From: Cyathus striatus
Lineage: Eukaryota > Basidiomycota > Agaricomycetes > Agaricales > Nidulariaceae
NCBI GenBank assembly: GCA_025738555.1
Contig: JAOVFP010000005.1
Span: 3,162,001-3,226,000, forward strand
Direction: 5' to 3'
DNA: 64,000 bases
This document shows positions 1 to 11,304 of the stretch, piece by piece. A program made the position numbers and the translations under genes. Position 1 is the first letter of the stretch. The number at the start of each line of letters is the position of its first letter. The notes under the pieces were generated by a model that worked only from the letters and a program-made list of their open reading frames with translations, ran no database searches and had not been told where the DNA came from.

Positions 1-963
1 GATAGTCCACTGGCTTGCACAGCCTCATGGCCCGAGGTCCAACTCTAGCGAACAATGCGCAGCCCCAATTTCCACGAAGGCTTCAATTGACCAGGTGATC
101 GACGAAGTTAACGAGATAATATATTCTACAAATGCTGACTCGGAACGGACTGAGTCCTCCGTCGTGTGTACTCGCCCACCAGAAAGCCTTGACGACATGA
201 CTCCTGACACTGACAGCGAAATTTCCGTGACCGAGGTTTGTTTTTGGCTGTGAATGCAATATGTCCTTTAGACTGGTCTGACTAGCCTTTCTATTATAGA
301 CCCTCGTATCTCCTTCGTACACTCCCTTACTTAATCGGAGGTCGTCCTGGAGCCCAATTTGTTCGGCGACTCCACATGCGGTGTCGCATTCGTCTTCGTC
401 TAGGGTTTCGAAACGATCGCCTCGAGCTATTGACCCTAAGCGAAAATCTATGGTAAATGCTATCGACAATTACCTTGCTGTAAAGAAGCGCGTACACATG
501 CAAATGCGGGACCAATTTCATCAAGTCCATGTCTTCTCTGAGAAGGTTACGTATCTCGATGCGGCGATCGAGCAGTGTGACGGAGGAGGTTATCACGTCA
601 GTGTCCCCCGTTCCAAGGCCATTTTTACTTAAAGTTAAATGGGAAAGTTCTGACACATGCCGTAGCGTTCGACTGTCGATCCTGATACCGTCGCGTCAAC
701 TCGATCGCGTTACTACACTGATAAGCAATCTGTGCTGCAGCAAATACAACAATGTTTCAAGAAAGTTCAAGAATTACAACTGGAATTAAGAGATGCTCAA
801 GATCGACTGCAGCAGCTAGATGATGGCGGGGAAGAGGTACGCAGCTCAGTTTTAGAACATCTATGCTGGTTTCATGTTTCTTGTATCCCCTTAGGCAGCT
901 ATCATTCGAGAATTCTTACAGACATTGGGACAGTCTGAGCAATGTACGGCATCTCCTATATGA
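1..963 (+). CDS. 3' part of an unrecognised gene with a C-terminal coiled coil (5' end outside window)
   Basis: Four exons can be joined in one phase: 1-235, 300-596, 666-836 and 895-963, ending in TGA at 961-963. Introns 236-299, 597-665 and 837-894 have GT and AG ends. The first visible exon is acidic and Ser/Thr-rich. The second is Ser/Arg-rich, then has a charged helical stretch (MRDQFHQVHVFSEKVTYLDA). The third carries a clear amphipathic coiled coil (VLQQIQQCFKKVQELQLELR), continuing into the last exon. No catalytic domain or family signature was recognised, so no function is proposed; the tail could mediate dimerisation. The start codon lies upstream of the window. Confidence is good that this is coding, because the coiled coil reads through two introns in phase. 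Confidence 0.6.
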
Positions 964-1146
964 CTTTTCATGACACTTTCTTTTATCCTAACCTCTGTAT
1001 GCACTAATATTATTGTATGGACATTAGTTTATTCTACATTCTCTGTTCTTGTAGCTCATTCTTGTTTCTGCACCAATTTGCAGTCACAATATAGAATAAA
1101 TTATAAACGAGAGACATCTTTGAAACAAAATTGCAATAGCTATGAA
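964..1146. other. Short convergent intergenic gap
   Basis: AT-rich spacer between the 3' ends of two convergent genes. It presumably holds both 3' UTRs; no further feature was seen. Confidence 0.4.
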
Positions 1147-2545
1147 TTAATACGCAGCACCCCAAATAGCACCTGCCCTGTCGACCGCGTCACCTTCCCT
1201 TCCCCAGAAACCAACAAGACCCCATTTGCCTCCAGAACCAGTATCGGTAGGAACGACAATAATAGTGCAGTCGCTGGTAGTCTTACCAGCTTGTACAGTC
1301 CTACCCTGATTGGTAGTAAGCTGAAGATAGAACACCCGAGTGTTATCGTTGTATAATCCGCTGCAGGTGTAAACCTTGACGATATACTCTCCGCTGTTCA
1401 AAGTGAGAGCGTTGGGGGTACCTCCGGTTCCACCATGAGTGACCGTACTGCTCGATCCGCTAGTGTACGTAACACCATAGGAAACAGCATCAACGCGGTT
1501 GCCGCCGCGAATGGTGACGGTTGTGATCTTGGGAACGGAAGAAGCCAACGTGGTAGCGACATCGTTGAAAGCGTCACCATGCGGGCCACCTACGGGATCT
1601 GCGAGGCGGATAGAAGAGGACAACTTCCACGTGAGCTTAGAGGAAATGGGATAGTGGTCGCTCAAGGGTGCTCCTGAAGAATTGACGAAAGCATCATTCT
1701 CGTTCGTGAAAGTTGAGGATTGGAACGAGAGATAGGGGCTGCCACGGACGAAAATCTTGTCTACAACCTCACACGCGACTTGCTCAGCTTGCGTGGTGCC
1801 TGAAGCAAAAGGGAAGTCACAAACGAGCGCATCGGCGCCAGATACGGGATAAACTCCTAGCCTGATGTTGGAAACCCACAGGTCGGTAACAGCATTATTA
1901 GAAATGAAGCTATGAAGAGCGTCGGAGTCACGGGTATAGCGCGAGTTAGTATCTCCCATAACGATGACTGGCATACCCTGAGACCATTGGGATATATAGC
2001 TAGTTACTTGAGCGAGGTTGGAAGCCCGCGCTGTGATATCCCCAGAGTCGGAGCCTGCATCCGTATGTAGGTTGTACAAGTCAACCCATACGCCGTCCGA
2101 TATACGAACCCGCATAAAGGTGAAGCCCTTCGGCGTCAAACAGTCTCCGCTGTTGAGGTTACAATCATTCCACGTTGTACGAGTGAAATCAAGGTAAGAG
2201 TAGTCGGACAACGTGTTGAGGCCGGAACCAAGGGGCACACCGCCGGATGTGGGTGTGCGATAAACATGGCTGTCAGAGGCGTATAGGGCAGCGTGATAGT
2301 TGAAGTCTTCCTGAACGTTAATGATATTGTATGGTCCTAATCGTGCGGAAATGAGGGGAGTATTGGTTGCAGGATTTCCCGAAGATAATGTTTCTGCATC
2401 CAGATGAATTACTCCAATTCCTGGTAATGACCTCGGAACACATACCAGGAAGACCTGCAACATTGAGTGAAAGTACCTTGAAAGATCCTTGTGTCTGTGC
2501 TGCGACGACAGACAAGCAAGAGAATGCAGAAAGCAGGGAAATCAT
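1147..2545 (-). CDS. Secreted DNase I-fold (endonuclease/exonuclease/phosphatase) enzyme with C-terminal jacalin-like lectin domain
   Basis: Two exons, 2446-2545 and 1147-2393, joined across a 52-nt intron (2394-2445). ATG at 2545 opens a short signal peptide (MISLLSAFSCLSVVAA). The mature protein has the hallmarks of the Mg-dependent DNase I-like superfamily, which includes sphingomyelinase-type phosphodiesterases: VLSLNVAGLP near the start, the catalytic-Glu motif NVQEDFNYHA, the MGDTN loop and a C-terminal SDHYPI. After about residue 290 a jacalin-like beta-prism lectin domain begins (GGPHGDAFND, then GGNRVDAVSYGVTY, and near the end KWGLVGFWGREGD). Length is about 455 residues. Expected role: extracellular phosphodiester hydrolysis, possibly lipid- or nucleic acid-directed, with glycan binding to target it. 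Substrate cannot be decided from sequence. Downstream gene is convergent. Confidence 0.85.
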
Positions 2546-3823
2546 GGCTCCTCACGTACAATGCAGGTAGTGAGTGCGACGTAGATTTCTTTGGGGAGGA
2601 ACAGTTTCTGAAACCATTGTCATTTTATGGGGATGCATAAAGTGAGGTTCGTATATTGGTGCCGACGAAATCCGATGGGTCGTGCGGGACAAGAACACAT
2701 TCTCCATACGACTGACCACGAACATGTTCTAAACGTTCGTTGACCGACTATGTCTCCGCTAGCAAGCATCCATGTGATCTAAACGTAATCATCAGTTCTT
2801 TGACAGTTAAGAATTGCTCTCTTCGTAAAGACCACGCAACATGGGCCTGAGCTCAGTCTGATATATGTCCACCAAGTATGCGACGCACATGGCCCTTTAG
2901 ATGCAAAACCAAAGCATTTCCCAGCAAATCGAGATGCATAAAGAGGAAGTAGCTCCACATGTTATATCGAGAAAACTTGCAGATGGCCAAAATGTGCGAA
3001 GAACGTGTAACGTGTTGCGCAGTGGATGGAATGACTGTTGACGCTGCATCAATTGTTTAAAATTACCGCGCCTCAGGCAGCCTCAGTCTGCCTTAGCCTC
3101 ATCCACAGCAGTAGGTAAATAAGTTACTTACCGATAAGCGTCGGGCACAGAAAAGAAAAATCTTATCTCGTTTAAATTCACATGCTCCCTCTGGCCTCAT
3201 GCTATCGTTTCTTTTAGCGCCATCTAGCCTCAGCGAATCATGAGTAATACCGAAGCGGGGTGACTCGGGCCGTTCATAGAGAGTACCATCCCAATCATTC
3301 TACTTTCAAATTCTGGCACAAGATCATACAAAACAAGTTGGCGTATAAATGGTATCTTCCAAGATCAAAAATAGGGAAAGAAGTAAAGCCTCTTTAAATC
3401 ACAGGCAGGAGTCAGCACCGCGCCAGACATGGCCGCTCAGCAGACGTCTGGCGGCTGAATAACTTCGCCTTCGATAGCACGGGAAATTTCAAGCACGGTA
3501 TTTCTCTCGATGAGCCGTAACAGATATTGCGCCCCGAAAGAGTATAGCCAGCGTTTAAAGTGGCATTCGATCAGATTTAGTAGGCTTCAAAATTCCACCA
3601 CAGCAGATTTGACGAAGGAAGGGGGAAGATGAGGAAGACAGCTTTATCTGGCGTTATGAGTCGGGCATCATTATCCCTCATCTGCTCGCGAAGATACTGG
3701 CAGAGTGTGACCACTACGCCACACGTTTGTCGGCTGAGGTGTTACAAGAAAACTAACGTTCTCTCCAACGTGATAGATGCGGAATGCAAAACTCCAAGAA
3801 ACCCTCAAACGACATTCTCTTCT
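2546..3823. other. Intergenic region, about 1.3 kb
   Basis: Upstream flank of the lectin-phosphohydrolase gene and downstream flank of the TRF4-type gene. Only short random ORFs are present. No RNA gene, repeat array or mobile-element signature was recognised. Confidence 0.4.
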
Positions 3824-6148
3824 CTAATCGTCGGATTCGCCGTATTCGCCGTCTTCCTGGTCATTGACATAATCATCTTCCTCTCCCATACCAATGCCTT
3901 TCGATAGCCAGTAAGACCGTCGTCGCTTTCCATCTTCGGGATCTTTCTTTTCTGTTTTCTTCCTCGGAATATCTGGTGTAACCAATATGAAGTCGTTGTC
4001 AACGCTATGTTCGTCCTCATCTTCGGACACAAACACAGTATGTGCATCAACGTCGTTGCCGAACTTCCTACGTTTTATCGGTGGCTGACGCCGACGACCG
4101 ATATCGTAGCGTCCTCTGTCCTCATCTTCCTCGGGTGACCTCCGTCGTCTACGTTTGAGATCGCGCTCATCATCAGAATCTCCATTTGCTTTCCACGCTG
4201 CGTTGACGCTTTCCGAGTCTTTCGCCTTACGACCTGACCCCGATGCTCCGTTGGCTTCTGGGGGACTGGTTCCGTTCACCACAATCGGACGAGGGTCTAC
4301 CCCAAGTATGCTGTGGAATATCCGTTTGTCGTACACTTCCTGGACGAGCTTGCGATGATTGATAGTCTGAAATGGACAATATGAATAAGCTATATTTATC
4401 GGCTAACTCTCTCCGCGTACCTCCTGCGTGATACCCATTACACTAGAGAGAATACTCAGATCCTCGGGCTTATACTCGCCACGTAGACTGAACGAGCGAC
4501 CAGATCGCCGAGATGATATCGTAGTTGCGCGGAGGTATGCTGTGGATGTCAAGATAGTATGAGCTCCGGCAAAGGCTGTTTTAACTTTAGGGAAAGCGAA
4601 TGATCCCCTTGCGATATCATTTGCTACCAGTGTTCGGTAAGTTTGAGATTTCTTACTGCAAGATATTATAATAACGTACTGGGGTCTGCAGGGTCTTCAA
4701 TAGAAAGCAACCCTCGTTTGTGATACTCGAACCACCCCCTCTCCCGTTTTGGAAAGTATGTGCCACCGTTCCTCAGCGATATTCCAACTTCATCATAATT
4801 GAAATAGCATCCATACAACTCGAAGAATTCCATCACAAGCACGCCTAGATTCTTCTCTGCGTCGATTTCACCCCGTCGGATTTTCGGGTGCATCTGCAAG
4901 AAGCTAACTGCCAAACAGACGATGCTGTAACTCCCCAATCCTCCTGTAAACACTTCATTCATACTACGCTGTCCGAGGAACGCCTTCGTGATCATCACCA
5001 GGCTTCGAAGAGCTGTGCTACCCAGTCCATTCAAACCAGAACCATGCATATCGCGCAGAAAGCCGTTCACGATATTTCCGGATACGACACCGTTCTCTTG
5101 GTTGATGCTCATGTCCACACTGAATCTTCCATGTGAGGTGACGAACTTCACGATGGGAACCTTTGCTTTTGCAATGATGGTAACGTGGGATGTGATTCCA
5201 GCTCGTTTGAGTGTATTAGCGAGGGCATGTAGTACAGTCACTTTGTTGCTGTAGGCCATAGCATCAGATATAATAACGAGATCAATATCCCTAAAGACAG
5301 GATTAGGCTCTGAGACAGGTGGTATAACAAAATATTCATACCCTAATGGTAGGTAAAGCTTCGTTTGATAGCTACCGAAAGGTAAGACTTGAGCGTCGGG
5401 GAACTGATTCTTGACAGTAGTCGAAATGAGATCCACAACAAGACCGCGAACTTCATCTTCAACAGGCGTAGGCGATATCCAGTTCACAAAAGCTTCAACC
5501 TCACGATGCAATCTTCATAGAAAAAGGGTTTAAGTGTGGCATAGCGTCAGCAACGATAAGATACTCACAATTCCGCAACGTTCTTGCAATCATCCCAGTT
5601 CATATCGTTAACCCAAGGTGCCCTCCTCGTAGCAGCGTCCATCCGCTGTTTTTTATTCGTGTACCAATCGTCGTCATCAAAAATCAAGTCGTACTTTCCT
5701 GTACTTGAATTCGTATTCACCTCCTTGGGCTTCCCTCTATCCCATTCTCTTTCTGGTGGAGGACTTCTTTTCCTTGACTTGCTCTTGCTCGACTCCGGTA
5801 ATGAGGGTTCATCGTCTCGCGCTCTCTCCTTTCCTTTCCCTTGTCCACCGACTTGCTCGACACTTCATCATCTATCTCGGGATCGGAGAACGTAAATGGT
5901 ATGAAGTCATCATTCTCTTCAAATGTATGAGATGTAGAGGCTTGTTGAGCATCCCCCGAACTATCCGCAGGTTCTTTCACCTTCGGTGAAGCACGCCGAC
6001 TTGTGTTAGGTGTGCTTTCCAAAGATTTTTTTTCTCGTTTCTCTTTTCGTCTACGTGATGAACGTGGCTCTTTACGTGATTCTTTTGAAGATTGCTGCAG
6101 GGTATCAAATGAAGACATTGGATTTGGGTTTGAAGGGTCCAAACTCAT
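3824..6148 (-). CDS. TRF4: TRF4/PAPD5-type non-canonical poly(A) polymerase (nucleotidyltransferase + PAP-associated domain)
   Basis: Family of the TRAMP complex catalytic subunit, which adds short A-tails to nuclear RNAs for exosome decay. Exons read 5569-6148, 5342-5512, 4680-5290, 4421-4623 and 3824-4366, stop at 3824-3826. The nucleotidyltransferase core shows GSYQT, then LPLGDIDLVII once the 51-nt intron 5291-5341 is removed, and the third carboxylate in FSVDMS. The PAP-associated region has GGLGSYSIVCLAVSF and, across the next splice, DPADPTNDIARGS. The tail is basic and acidic low complexity with probable nuclear localisation signals (DLKRRRRRSPEEDED). Start: ATG at 6148 (alternative in-frame ATG 6118). 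Odd: the N-terminal segment changes reading frame around 5850-5870 without a convincing intron, so either a small frameshift or an unrecognised intron is present. Confidence 0.85.
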
Positions 6149-6661
6149 AGATATTAAGACGGAAGCTAAGATACGGTTATGGTGATTGCGAATACGCCCT
6201 ACTCCCTGAAGGACCCACCAGGGCACAGCCACAACCCAAATTTTTGGATGATTATTTATTCAAAAGATATTTGCCAAACAATAATCACGTGGTTTGATGA
6301 TGGTGTAGAAGGGTGTTGATTCAACTCGAGGCAAACCATTTCACAACCATCTCACGAAGCCTATGCATTATTGTCCAGACGTCCTTGTCCCAATACATTC
6401 TTCATTTTTCACTGTTACAGTAATAGCAGAATTAGTAACACAAAATTGAAACTATAAATAAAAGTGAAAGGAGCGGAGTGTTCTTCGAGCCAAACGGGGC
6501 ATAAAATGGTCTACAAGAAAATCGAAAATCAAAAGAAGTTGGGATAATAAAAAAAGAGGTATAAATATGTACAGCTAAAGTAATCATTATATCACCTTTA
6601 GGAAAATATAATACGAACGTCCCCTCACAGGGCTCGGGATTTTTCTATAGATTCGGCCTGA
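6149..6661. other. AT-rich intergenic region
   Basis: 5' flank of the TRF4-type gene and 3' flank of the membrane-protein gene. A-rich stretches occur around 6440-6560. No gene or repeat was recognised. Confidence 0.35.
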
Positions 6662-8096
6662 TCAGAGACCAGTCCCTGACTTTTCTGCGTAGGGAGGAGT
6701 CTGAATGTGAGTTGTCAGAAATCATTTGACAAAAGAAAATTAACGTACGGTATCTTCTATTGGTCCCCCACTGACGTCGATATCGACTACCCTCGTGACT
6801 GAAATAGCACCGACATGACCAACGTCATGGTGAGACTTATTATAGTCACCCAGCTGAATATCATTTGTCCGATGTGCAGACTGGAACCTTCCAGGCCCGA
6901 AGCGGTTGAAATTCAGAGGCCCAGTGTCGGCGCTGTGACTTATTCCACGTGAACCAGATGCTCCAGGACCAGTAGATTCCGCAGAGAAGGCGTCGTGTTT
7001 AATAAATACGTTGCGAAAGACCGTAGTGGATGCCATAACCGATATAACCAGTGCAAACGGAAGTGCGATGATGTTCATAACGGGGTTTAACGCCAGCGCA
7101 GCCATGATCATTTGAACAAGGTTAGCCCCAAATACAGCGCAGAAATAGCCCTGTCGAGAAAATAAGTTTAGCGAAAGACTCCGGCAATGAATATGATAAC
7201 GTACGATTCCGTCACGCCACAGGAGGTTTGCCAATGTACTAGACCGCCTTGAAGTGCTTAACATCCATGTACACAGTAAGAGAATGATTAAATCTAACGC
7301 CATGGCTAATGGATGTCAGTCGTCGACTCGGAAGAATCGCCACAATCTAGTTTACTCACTGTACGCAAATACTGCAACCAGAAGCGGCCTGGGAGCAGTG
7401 GAAATGACGGCGCAGACGTTCCGCTGGGCATTCCACTGTGCTTTAGAATAACGGAAAGCTAATAGTATTCATTAAAGAGAACATTTCCTTCAATCCTCAG
7501 ACTACTCACTCTGGACCCACATAGCAATTTGCCCCAAGAATAAAAGTCCCAGGCCTACCGAAATCTTGATATTACGGTGCCAAACTGCGCGAGTACGAAG
7601 AACTAAAATAAGTGAAGAACAGCAGGTTCCAATGGCATCAGCAACTAGATAAAAATTCGGCCCGTCAGCTTCCACTTCATTAATTATTATCCTAATAAGA
7701 GAGAAGCACTTTTTGAGATCCATGTTACTTCCTGACAAGGGATCTCGCTAATGGCGTTCAGGTTAACAGCCATAGCGAAGATGTGGAGCAGCATGCATAT
7801 CCGGCAAATGAAGTAGAGGACCTATGGCATTTGTTAATTACCGAGCAGAGTATAACTCGAACTAAGGAATTCACCATTGGCCATCTCCAAGGTCGTTTGC
7901 CACGGACAATTGAGATGTCGAAATATAGCGTGGACAAAACGTCCCAGACGGCCATGCCGCACAGGACTAATACGAACGCTGCATATACCTCTAACAACAA
8001 GCAGAACGTGTTAAGTGACACAACGAGACAGAAAACACAATTTTACTTACTGCTGTTCTGCGTAATCACAGCCGTGTCTAACCAGTTCTTAGCCAT
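6662..8096 (-). CDS. Multi-pass integral membrane protein of an uncharacterised fungal serpentine family
   Basis: ATG at 8096 (MAKNWLDTAVITQNS). Exons that fit in phase: 8051-8096, 7875-7990, one or more from 7821 down to 7510, 7360-7441, 7205-7305, 6749-7150 and 6662-6700. Hydrophobic segments include VYAAFVLVLCGMAVWDVL, VLYFICRICMLLHIFAM, GLGLLFLGQIAMW, ALDLIILLLCTWML and NPVMNIIALPFALVI, giving about seven spans and a cytosolic tail rich in Gly, Ser and His. Motifs such as GKRPWRWPM after the second helix, a Cys-Gln before the fourth, and LRTRAVW match a large, functionally undefined family of Agaricomycete seven-span membrane proteins. The splice around 7690-7750 is unresolved. Receptor-like function is only a guess. 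Confidence 0.65.
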
Positions 8097-9657
8097 CTGA
8101 CAAGTGGGAAATCCTGTGGAATTTTACTTCAACAAAACTTTTACAATAAGTACTGGGGCACCAGACCCCATAAGCGGAATCGGAGGTGGGAACGCCTTAG
8201 AAATCGCGTTGCTACGATTGCCATGGATCCTCGAAACGACCGTCGATCCGCCACCATCAATATGATGAATTGACTGTTTGCATGCCATATGCGTGCAATT
8301 CGCAAGATCTTTGTTAGACCCGACCATCGTATTTGGCACAGACTGGCCCGATGGACAGAATTTTGGGCGAGATTGCAGTCTCGAGAGCGTCTAGGAAAGT
8401 CTAAAGCGCTCCCAGTAATTTCGAAAATTCGTATATGTATCTGATTAGTGACCGCTCCCTTGTAACATAAAGAACGGAAGCAAGAATGCCTCCGCGCCCC
8501 CTATCAACTCTGCGCCGTAGAGTCGTCACGGTATGGCGTAGCGTGGCCTTTGACCCTTGTTACTTTTGCATCGACACGCTACGCAAGAAAGAAGATCTGA
8601 AGGCCAGTTTTTGCATTTCCTCCCTCTTCTGATGGGACCTGAGCTAGCCTGAGGTCCTCGGCTTAAGAAAGCTTGTGAAATGGTATATCCGCAAGATCCG
8701 TGTAAAATATATGAAATTCCAAGTTGCCGTTGTGTCCTTTGGCGGCGGCTTTTCGACTTATCGATCTGGTGGCTTAGGCTAGTCTCGTGGAGTCACCACC
8801 ATGCGCAGTCTACGTATTCGTCTTGGGAATTATGAGCCAAGTCTATAAATATATCTGCGGTGCCAGAGAAAAGTCCAGATATCTTGCAACATATGACAAT
8901 GGCAACAAATATCCGTCATAAACGAAGGTACATTCGCCCTCGAATATATAAAGATGAGATAAAGCTTCTACAATAAGTATTCTTGTTTCTGATTCCCCAT
9001 GGAATTATTATCGGCGAGAAAATAATTGACGTATGAAAGTGTAGCGACAAGGAAGAAATGAAGTAAAGTAGATTTGCAATTGTGTAAGGGCCTGTAAAAT
9101 ACACAGAGACAAATACCGGATGGAGTTTCTATGTTGCCAGATGTGTTCGTATCACGGTTCACGTGGTTCCCCCGCTACGTCCTTTGCTAGGCACTGCTGC
9201 ACTTGCCCATTGCAGACCGTTCTTGCTTGGTTTTGCTCCCTCGAAACTATTATAAAGCCAGCTTGCTCTCTGGTCATGAAGCGACGACAACGACATGACT
9301 ACTCATGACTACCATCTTTCGCTTTTCGATAGTAATCGATACTTGACCGCGAAGGCGCATGTCTCGTACTTGTACGAAATGTTTATCGCGTTAGAGGAAA
9401 TTCAGGTACTTTCGCAGCCGAGCGCCTAGGACAAATGGATAGGAAGTTAAATCCCCGAAGTTAGGAGGCGCTCTCTGCTTCAACTTTTCATACCTGTAGA
9501 GCACCTTAAGTACTGAACCGGCTGCCGTCCTTCCGTTTGCGGGAGTCGCTGTCATCTTAAAAGCAGATTCGACTTGCCTAGATTCTTCCAAGGTTCTAAC
9601 GATCCTTTTTTATACACTTCGTACATTCTTTTACCGGCATCGTCTACCCAGATCATC
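8097..9657. other. Intergenic region, about 1.5 kb
   Basis: Divergent spacer between the membrane-protein gene and the secreted amidohydrolase gene, so it should hold both promoters. No protein with family features was found. A perfect 10-bp inverted repeat sits at 8536-8545 and 8575-8584 with a 29-nt loop; its meaning is unknown. Confidence 0.35.
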
Positions 9658-11304
9658 ATGAAGACGTCCACTCTCTTCTCCCTTCTTACCCTCGCCGTTT
9701 CTTCTCTTTCTGTAGTCGTCGCCGAAGATACCAATGCGACTATTATTGCAGCGGTCACAGAGACCATCGTTGCAAATGCCGAAGCAGGTGAGAACCTCGT
9801 TCGGGGAGCTCGAACGGAAGCTGATCAACTCACACCTCCAGATAACATCGACCTCACGGTGTTGGCCTTTTATGACAGCGCTATGACAGAGATTGCCACC
9901 ATTTTGGCTGAGGTCAACGCAACCGAAACTGCTGCATCGGTGACTACTTCGTTGGAGGCTGTTGCGTCAGAAACCGCGTCAACTATGGCATCGGAAACCA
10001 CGGAGGCTTCCAGTGAGGAGACCGCGGCCACAGAGGAGAGGCGCCGCAACTTACGCTTCTTCCGCCGCGATACCCCCTCCCCCAACAACATCGTTGACGT
10101 TCACAGTGAGTATTCCAAACCTCCATAGCTTCTTTCAGCTTCTAACTCAATCCTACAGCCCATGTCGTTCCCTCTTGGTACCAGCTCCTCCAGCCTACGA
10201 CCGGAGGCAACCCCACCCCCGACTGGGACCTTGCCACCTACATCGCATTCATGAACCAGCAAGGCATCGAACGCTCCATCCTTGGCTTCTCTGCCCCCGG
10301 TGCCAACGTCTACCAGGGCAACAAGATCATGACCATTGCCCTGGCCCGCTTCATCAACGAACAATCCGCCGCATACTGCAGGAAGTACCCCACCAGGCTC
10401 GACTTCTACGCTGTTGTCCCCCTTCCTTACACTACCGAAGCCATCCGTGAGGCCCAATACGCCATCAACCACCTCGGTGCCGTTGGTGTCGTTCTCTTCT
10501 CGAACTTCGAAGGCACATACCTCGGTGACTCTACATTCAAGCCCTTCTTCCAGGCCATCAACAACCTCGGCAGTCGTCAAATCATCTACGTTCACCCTGG
10601 TACCCCCTACGTCAAGTCTGGAAACAAGCTCATCGAGGCCAACCCTACTACATATGCTACTGGCAACATTGAATTCTACTTTGAGACTGCCCGTACTCTC
10701 ATGGATCTCACCCTCACCCAGACCATTCACAACTTCACCAACATCCACTACGTCATCCCCCATGGTAAGCAATCAATATTTGGTATTTGTTTCTGGTTCT
10801 TACATTGCCGTTATAGTTGGCGGTGCTTTCCCTGCTACCCTTGACCGTATCCTCAAATCTGTTCCTGCTATCTACGATTCTTCCCTTGCGATCTACTCTA
10901 CTCGGTTCGTTACCCTTATACCTTACACTACCTTCCTCTAACCAATCCACTTCGACAGCTTCTGGTGGGACTCTGCTGGACCTACTTACTACCACCAAGT
11001 CTCCGGTCTTTTAGGCTACGGTATCCCCAAGAGCCAGCTCGTTTATGGCACTGTAAGTTTCCGTTTCTATCGTCTCTTACTCCTGGTACTCAAATGCCCT
11101 GTTAGGACTACCCTTATGCTCCCTCTTACACCCAGCCCGGTTCCCTCGCCGCTGTAAAGGCATCCACCTTATTCACTTCCGACGAGAAGAGCGCAATCTT
11201 CAGGTCGAATGCTGTGACCTTGTTCGGCAGCAAGATCAAATGTAAATCTTCATTCCTATGTCACCTATGAACTATAACTCACGCTAACGTATGACACAGG
11301 GTAA
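9658..11304 (+). CDS. Secreted amidohydrolase-family (ACMSD-like TIM-barrel) protein, copy 1
   Basis: Exons 9658-10105, 10159-10764, 10817-10904, 10959-11052, 11106-11241 and 11300-11304 join in phase and end in TAA. ATG at 9658 was preferred over an in-frame ATG at 9574 because it starts a signal peptide (MKTSTLFSLLTLAVSSLSVV). A Ser/Thr/Ala/Glu-rich region of about 120 residues follows, then the catalytic domain from about residue 145: VDVHTHVVPSWY (the HxH metal site, split by intron 1), GIERSILGFSAPGANVYQG, RLDFYAVVPLPY and GAVGVVLFSNFEG, the IYVHPGTPY strand with a conserved His, and IHYVIPHVGG. This is the metal-dependent amidohydrolase-2 fold used by decarboxylases such as ACMSD and gamma-resorcylate decarboxylase. 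Substrate unknown. A close paralogue lies at 23.3-24.5 kb and shares the intron positions of the catalytic domain. Confidence 0.85.

Noticed and set aside
3629..3907. Plus-strand frame with a hydrophobic C-terminus
   Set aside because: It overlaps the 3' end of the TRF4-type gene on the other strand, where coding evidence is strong.
8124..8339. 71-codon minus-strand frame upstream of the membrane-protein gene
   Set aside because: Lies in the promoter region, no homologous features, and length is within chance expectation.
10101..10772. Long minus-strand open frame opposite the amidohydrolase catalytic exon
   Set aside because: It is the antisense shadow of a confidently identified exon; composition is driven by the sense codons and no family features are present.
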